From: Candidatus Villigracilis vicinus
Lineage (GTDB): Bacteria; Chloroflexota; Anaerolineae; Anaerolineales; Villigracilaceae
DNA: 64,000 nucleotides
NCBI GenBank assembly: GCA_016721315.1
Contig: JADKIL010000008.1
Span: 33,447 to 97,446 of the forward strand
Direction: 5' to 3'
The notes below the pieces were generated by a model. It saw only the letters and a list, made by a program, of their open reading frames with translations. It was not told the origin of the DNA and ran no database searches. Positions 59,730 to 64,000 of this stretch are shown one piece after another (within the stretch, counting starts at the first letter, position 1; each line of letters opens with the position of its first letter). The position numbers and the translations under genes were made by a program.

Positions 59730-59810
59730 AACTATGATTGATCTGATTGAATGATGGACTATGATTGTCGCTCTCATCATAGTCCGTCCCCTAATCATTA
59801 AAATCATAGT
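59730..59810. repeat. Cluster of ACTATGATT words, second copy
   Basis: AACTATGATT (59730-59739), GGACTATGATT (59756-59766), ATCATAGTCC (59776-59785, inverse) and AATCATAGT (59802-59810, inverse). The tract from 59711 to about 59870 is similar to 59073-59250, showing that a unit of gene plus upstream repeat was duplicated. Confidence 0.7.
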
Positions 59811-59985
59811 GCAGATACCTGCCCATTCATCAACAGCGGAAGTCAGTCGATCGCGCAGTTCTGTCTGCTCAATGGCAAAAGGCTTCCAAAGCCTAAGTCC
59901 CCATATTGGGGGAAAGCATGATCTTCTTCAATATCCATTACCCATTTTAATAGGTTGAGTCTAACAATGTCAAATAACCTTGTTG

Positions 59986-60270
59986 TTAATCCCGCAAAAG
60001 ATCTACAGAGGAAACAAATAATGCTGAATATGTGCGCTCTAATGCACCTTGTACATAATCTACTGAATAAAGAGGGACAATTTTTGGGTTAATAAAAGCC
60101 TTTAGTGCATTTTCAAATAACCTGCCATGTGGTTGGATAGCAGGGGCTATCGTTGGTGTAAAAATAAGTAAAATAAACGCGATAAAAAAGAAGGATGTTG
60201 CAAGAAGTACCTCTTTTCTGTTTGTTTCATACAACTCAGACCAAACCGACTCAATTGCCAGTGCCAACAT
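59986..60270 (-). CDS. Small protein with one membrane helix
   Basis: 94 residues with one hydrophobic stretch (EVLLATSFFFIAFILLIFTP). It starts inside the last codons of the decayed gene upstream (20-nt overlap). No family is recognised and the coding potential is moderate; it may be a real small gene or the tail of the same decayed locus. Confidence 0.45.
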   Translation of the reverse strand: MLALAIESVWSELYETNRKEVLLATSFFFIAFILLIFTPTIAPAIQPHGRLFENALKAFINPKIVPLYSVDYVQGALERTYSALFVSSVDLLRD

Positions 60271-60870
60271 GGAGAGGCTTTGGTTCCATTACTTCAATTT
60301 TTTTGCCTATAGTCAGATAGGTTGGTTGGTCTTCGGCTTTCATGAATATTTTAATGCGCCCAGTAATATCTAATTTCTTCTTTCGATCTATAGAAGCCTT
60401 TCTTATCATATCTTTCGAAGCGCGTTCTGTTTTCCAAAAAGACCGCCTTTTCCGAGAATATGCAGGTCGTTTGTGTTTCAGCAAATACAACAAAGTGCGA
60501 TTGTCCTCGCTGCTGTAACAAAACAAATAGGTCTTCTGCATTCGGTTTTTCGTAAGTTTTTGGGGATTTCATGGACAATATCTTTGATGATTTTTACGTT
60601 TTCTTCCGAAATTGAATACTGATAGTTTGAATTATTAACCTGAAGAGAAGATTCGTTGACTCCAATTTCATCTAGCTCTACTTCAACGAGAATTTGCCCC
60701 ATATCTTCCTTCAATAAATCTTCAATGTCATATTGCATTGACCTGAATATTTTTCTTACACCTAACTCGTAATCGTCTGTAGAAGGCGATTTCCCCGACA
60801 AATTATCAACATCCCACCTCTTCATGAAAAAATCGTACGGATGTAATTTTGCTGTAATTAATGCCCTCAT
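60251..60870 (-). pseudogene. Decayed gene read in three frames
   Basis: AGGAG and ATG 60870 open a protein whose first ~105 residues look genuine (KLHPYDFFMKRWDVDNLSGK ... VEVELDEIG). The frame then turns Cys/Arg-rich and stops at 60478. A protein-like reading continues in a second frame (NAEDLFVLLQQRGQSHFVVF, to 60351) and then a third (LDITGRIKIFMKAEDQPTYL, to 60251). Two single-base shifts, one near the CCCC-AAAAA run at 60565-60575, would restore one gene of about 205 codons. Function unknown. It lies next to the type III restriction gene. Confidence 0.6.
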
Positions 60871-60905
60871 GATATTCTCCTATGCTAATTAGTTTTGAAA
60901 ACTTA

Positions 60906-63626
60906 TTACGAATATAAATCCCGTGTCGTGACAGCCAACTTATACTCGACGCCGCTTTCCTTAAATACAGCAAAGTGTTTTGTGCCGCATTTGATCTTCA
61001 TGTTTTCTACTTCTCGCAGTTTCTGCCAGTCAATCGTTCCTTTGGTTTCTGCTACAAAGTAAATGCGCTTGTCATTTTCAAAGACAACTGCCCAATCGGG
61101 GCGGTAATTGCCAATGGGGGTAGGGACTTTGAAGTCGCGCGGAAGTTTGAAGAAGAATTTGATACTTTCGTCAGCTTCGCAGTCTCGCGCAAAGTCGGTT
61201 TCGTAGGTGCTTTCAACATGGATATAGTTGAAGACGGTCTTGTCTTGCTTTTTGACTTTGAACAGGTCGGACAGGTATCGTTCGATTTCTTCAAACTCGA
61301 AGAGACGCATTTCATAGAATGCGCCGTTGATCTGTTCGTACTTCACGCCTTCGACCATGAGGCTGTTGAGATTACGTTGAATGGCTCCGACGAGGTTGTC
61401 AAGGAAGACTTGCGGGTTAATTTCCAATTCCTTGATGCGCTCTGAGCCTTTCAAGATTTCAAAGATGGTCTGACGGCTGATGTCCACGCGCCGTTGGATG
61501 TAGCTATAGACATCGGGGATTTGATGCCTGATTTCCTCGGCGGGCTTAGAGCTTTTATCTTCTAATACAGTTTCAACGCCTTCTTCTGAAAAGCTAATGC
61601 GACCTGTACGCGACTCTAGGAATGGACGCTTTGTAAGCGGCACTTTATTGAAGTCTTTCATCTCTGCTACCGTGCGCTTGATAAGTTCCTCAGTGGAGTA
61701 ATTGACTTCATAGCGCGTTTTGTGCTTGATGCGCTCCCATATCTCAAAGAGCAGGGGGAAGTTTTCAAGAGTCAATTCCTTCGAACGTTTGACCCAATCT
61801 TTCTTTTCAGCGTTCTTGATACGTCCTGTAAATTGGACGTTGGTTTCGTCTTCGATCTCTTTTTGTAGAGAAGCAGAGAAGTCTTCGTAAGTTTCGTTTG
61901 CAATCACGGTCAGGACGTTGATGTCTCTATTTAGCACTCTTGCGCCATCTTTATCTACAGGTAGGCGCAAGCCGCGCCCGATTTCCTGCCGCTTTTTCAT
62001 TTCGCTCTTGCTTTCGTTGAGCGTGCAGATTTGGAAGACATTAGGGTTATCCCAGCCTTCGCGCAGAGCAGAATGGGAGAAGATGAATTGCAAAGGTTCT
62101 TCCATGCTCAAGAGCCGTTCTTTATCCTGCATGATGAGTTTGTAGGTGTCGTTATCGGCTTTAGTATTGGTTTCTTTTGAGTCGATCCAGATTTCCTGCT
62201 TCTCTTTGCCTTTTCCTTTTTTATCGGAGGCAAAGTACCCATTGTGGACTTGTTCCGCAGAAAACGGTATCAAGCCAGGGTTTTGAGCAGAGAGACGGGC
62301 ATAGGCTTCTTCAAACCACAGCGCAAACTTTCCTTTTTGGGTAGTTCCATCTTCGGTGTATTCGCGGTAATTGGCAACACGGTCAATAAAGAACAGGGAC
62401 AAGACCTTGATGCCAAGGGGTTGATATTTTCTGAGTTTCTCGAAGTGCCATTTGACCGCGCGCTCGACCTGATATTTCATGACATCATCGGTGAGACCGC
62501 CTTGGGTTTCGCCTTCGCGCACGGTTTTATCGTTGTTGAATTCGATGTACCCGCCACTGCGACTAATGCCCGTGACGATATAGCCTTTATACACTTCGCG
62601 CCCGTTCGAGAGTTCGTGCAGGTCGTCGCCCGTGGTGACTTTGAATTCTTTTTGTTGCACGCCTTTGTCGGTGTTGACGTAAATAACGATCTTGCCTTTG
62701 TAATTGGTCTTGCCTGCCGTAATGCCTTTGTATTCGATATAAGCGGCGTTGTAATTACCATCGGACGAAATGCCGTCCACTTCGATTTGTTTGACCAGAC
62801 CCAGATCATAGGCTTGGACGGGGTTCAGGTTATAGACTTGATTGTAGTAATACTCATGCGTGGCGCTATAGCGCAAGGTGCAAAGCGGATTCAGGTTATG
62901 AATGGCGGCGCGACGAATATCCGTTTCCATCTTTTGTGGTTCGTCCACAATGACGATGGGGCGGGTGGCTTGAATGTATTCGATGGGCTTTACGCCTGTT
63001 TCGCGCACGGTGTTGATGATGTTTGTATCTTTGGAAAAACTATCAATATTAATGACAAGGATTTGAATGTTATTCGACCTGGCAAAGTCTCGCAGGTCTG
63101 CAAGATTTTTGCTGTCGTACATTCTGGATGTGACAGGCGGATTACCGAACAAGCCCTGAAAGTGTTCGCGGGTGATGTCGAGATTTTTGATCACGCCTTC
63201 ACGGATGGCGATGCTCGGCACAACAATGACGAACTTCTTGAAGCCATAGACCCTGTTCAGTTCATACATCGTGCGGATGTAGGTATAGGTCTTGCCTGTG
63301 CCCGTTTCCATTTCCACAGTGAAGTTAAGCGGAATGGAGTCTTTCTCGCCTGTCTCTGCATCTTTAATGTATTCACACGCCATCAACTCATCGGACTTGG
63401 CAATGCCGTTGCGCTCTTGAATATTGCGGACGTTTTGAAGTAATTGTTCATCTTTCAAAACGAGGTTATTGCCGATGCCTTTTTCAGAAAAGACAATAGA
63501 TTCGCCTTCGCGCACGAAAGAGACTTCAAAGTCACCCTTTGCCAGTGGTTGACCTTCAAAGATGTCTACCACTGCTTGCACGGCAGTTTGTTGATAATCT
63601 TGGGTACTGTCGAATTGAATTTTCAT
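60906..63626 (-). CDS. Type III restriction enzyme, Res subunit
   Basis: 906 residues. SF2 helicase motifs: METGTGKTYTYIRT (Walker A), VIVDEPQKME (motif II variant) and SHSALREGWDNPNVFQICTL with QEIGRGLRLPVD (motifs V-VI). The C-terminal nuclease has YRPDWAVVFE ... YFVAETKG, a PD-(D/E)xK site. It cuts near unmethylated recognition sites with Mod. Its ATG is 3 nt after the mod stop, so the two form one operon. Length is normal, and no frameshift is seen. Confidence 0.95.
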   Translation of the reverse strand: MKIQFDSTQDYQQTAVQAVVDIFEGQPLAKGDFEVSFVREGESIVFSEKGIGNNLVLKDEQLLQNVRNIQERNGIAKSDELMACEYIKDAETGEKDSIPLNFTVEMETGTGKTYTYIRTMYELNRVYGFKKFVIVVPSIAIREGVIKNLDITREHFQGLFGNPPVTSRMYDSKNLADLRDFARSNNIQILVINIDSFSKDTNIINTVRETGVKPIEYIQATRPIVIVDEPQKMETDIRRAAIHNLNPLCTLRYSATHEYYYNQVYNLNPVQAYDLGLVKQIEVDGISSDGNYNAAYIEYKGITAGKTNYKGKIVIYVNTDKGVQQKEFKVTTGDDLHELSNGREVYKGYIVTGISRSGGYIEFNNDKTVREGETQGGLTDDVMKYQVERAVKWHFEKLRKYQPLGIKVLSLFFIDRVANYREYTEDGTTQKGKFALWFEEAYARLSAQNPGLIPFSAEQVHNGYFASDKKGKGKEKQEIWIDSKETNTKADNDTYKLIMQDKERLLSMEEPLQFIFSHSALREGWDNPNVFQICTLNESKSEMKKRQEIGRGLRLPVDKDGARVLNRDINVLTVIANETYEDFSASLQKEIEDETNVQFTGRIKNAEKKDWVKRSKELTLENFPLLFEIWERIKHKTRYEVNYSTEELIKRTVAEMKDFNKVPLTKRPFLESRTGRISFSEEGVETVLEDKSSKPAEEIRHQIPDVYSYIQRRVDISRQTIFEILKGSERIKELEINPQVFLDNLVGAIQRNLNSLMVEGVKYEQINGAFYEMRLFEFEEIERYLSDLFKVKKQDKTVFNYIHVESTYETDFARDCEADESIKFFFKLPRDFKVPTPIGNYRPDWAVVFENDKRIYFVAETKGTIDWQKLREVENMKIKCGTKHFAVFKESGVEYKLAVTTRDLYS

Positions 63627-63629
63627 GAC

Positions 63630-64000
63630 TTATAAAATGCTCAACTCAATGCCAGCTTCTTTCAACTCCAACTTGAAGTTGGATATATCTTCATCCTTGC
63701 CTTTGAAGGCGCTATCCAAACAGACCACGCGCTTGGGCGCTTTCTCATGGATCAATTCTTTGATGGACTTGTTATACCCGCCAAAGAATAGGAACAACCT
63801 GCCATCTTCCACAAGGTAGGCTTCGGCTTTGCCTGCTTTGAGAGTTTCGACCTTCGCAGTAAGAGCCAGACCCGATTTAAGCAATAACTCCATCAACATA
63901 TTCTCGTGCAGGCTGCCATCTTTTTCACTTTGTTTGAGGAAGTCTAACTGTTTAAGCAGTTCTTCGCCTTCGGCATCGCCGCGCCAGTTCTTGAAATTGC
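63630..64000 (-). CDS. Type III modification methylase, C-terminal part (runs off the window)
   Basis: The frame is open from 63630 to the window edge, so only the last 123 residues are seen, from NFKNWRGDAEGEELLKQLDF through ENMLMELLLKSGLALTAKV to the stop. This matches the C-terminus of type III Mod proteins. Mod alone recognises and methylates the target and partners Res. The catalytic DPPY and FxGxG motifs lie outside the window. The stop is 3 nt before the Res start. Confidence 0.88.
   Translation of the reverse strand, partial: NFKNWRGDAEGEELLKQLDFLKQSEKDGSLHENMLMELLLKSGLALTAKVETLKAGKAEAYLVEDGRLFLFFGGYNKSIKELIHEKAPKRVVCLDSAFKGKDEDISNFKLELKEAGIELSIL

Noticed and set aside
59093..59810. 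CRISPR array
   Set aside because: The ACTATGATT words are short, irregularly spaced and occur in both orientations, with no constant-length spacers and no cas genes.
62244..63443. 399-residue plus-strand open frame
   Set aside because: It is exactly antisense to the conserved Res gene, has no ribosome site or motif and arises from codon bias of the real gene. Other long antisense frames (for example 45620-46249, 4352-4921, 7740-8459) were dropped for the same reason.

Overview
The window looks like a chromosomal segment of a Chloroflexota bacterium, most likely class Anaerolineae. This is an inference from gene content: NBR1-type Ig lipoproteins, an archaeal/eukaryotic-type prolyl-tRNA synthetase, many class II lipoproteins with Thr/Pro-rich linkers, a RicT/PSP1 protein and a group III phosphofructokinase. 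No rRNA, convincing tRNA, CRISPR array, integrase or transposase was seen.

Layout. 0-4 kb: a cyclic-nucleotide-domain histidine kinase, a lipoprotein, a Nudix hydrolase and a class II aldolase. 4-11.4 kb: a plus-strand run encoding a three-subunit xanthine-dehydrogenase-type molybdenum hydroxylase (FAD, 2Fe-2S and Mo subunits) with a small membrane protein, an XdhC maturation factor, a zinc-ribbon protein and an SPFH protein fused to an excisionase-type HTH. 11.4-19.8 kb: a sulfur/redox block. It holds a YedE transporter fused to a rhodanese-like domain, a YeeE transporter, a heptaheme cytochrome c fused to cytochrome b, an octaheme tetrathionate-reductase-family cytochrome, an ArsR repressor, a divergent XRE-cupin regulator, and a SufR-like/SufT-like pair with a striking promoter-operator. 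19.8-26.4 kb: two giant tandem-duplicated secreted proteins with matching Ig/FN3 repeats, one carrying a metallophosphatase domain. 26.4-48 kb: mostly housekeeping (M23 peptidase, acs, FAD oxidoreductase, proS, LOG protein, MazG-like, cca, inositol-phosphatase family, pfkA, ricT, PIG-L, M20 hydrolases). A GbsR-like regulator here sits under a 36-bp perfect palindrome. 48-58.9 kb: a second kinase of the same architecture, unknown membrane/soluble pairs, an AbgB-like amidohydrolase and an accessory cluster of exported proteins, including a lipoprotein broken by an in-frame amber codon and two proteins sharing an unnamed domain. 58.9-60.9 kb: a repeat-rich zone with an intact and a deleted GxxExxY gene set among many ACTATGATT words, then a multi-frame decayed gene. 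60.9 kb to the end: a type III restriction enzyme and the C-terminal part of its methylase, which runs off the edge.

Two themes recur. First, at least five genes have a consensus-like -10 box 6-7 nt before the ATG and no Shine-Dalgarno sequence, the geometry of leaderless mRNAs. Second, many gene ends carry long perfect hairpins. All functions rest on motif recognition by eye, with no database search.
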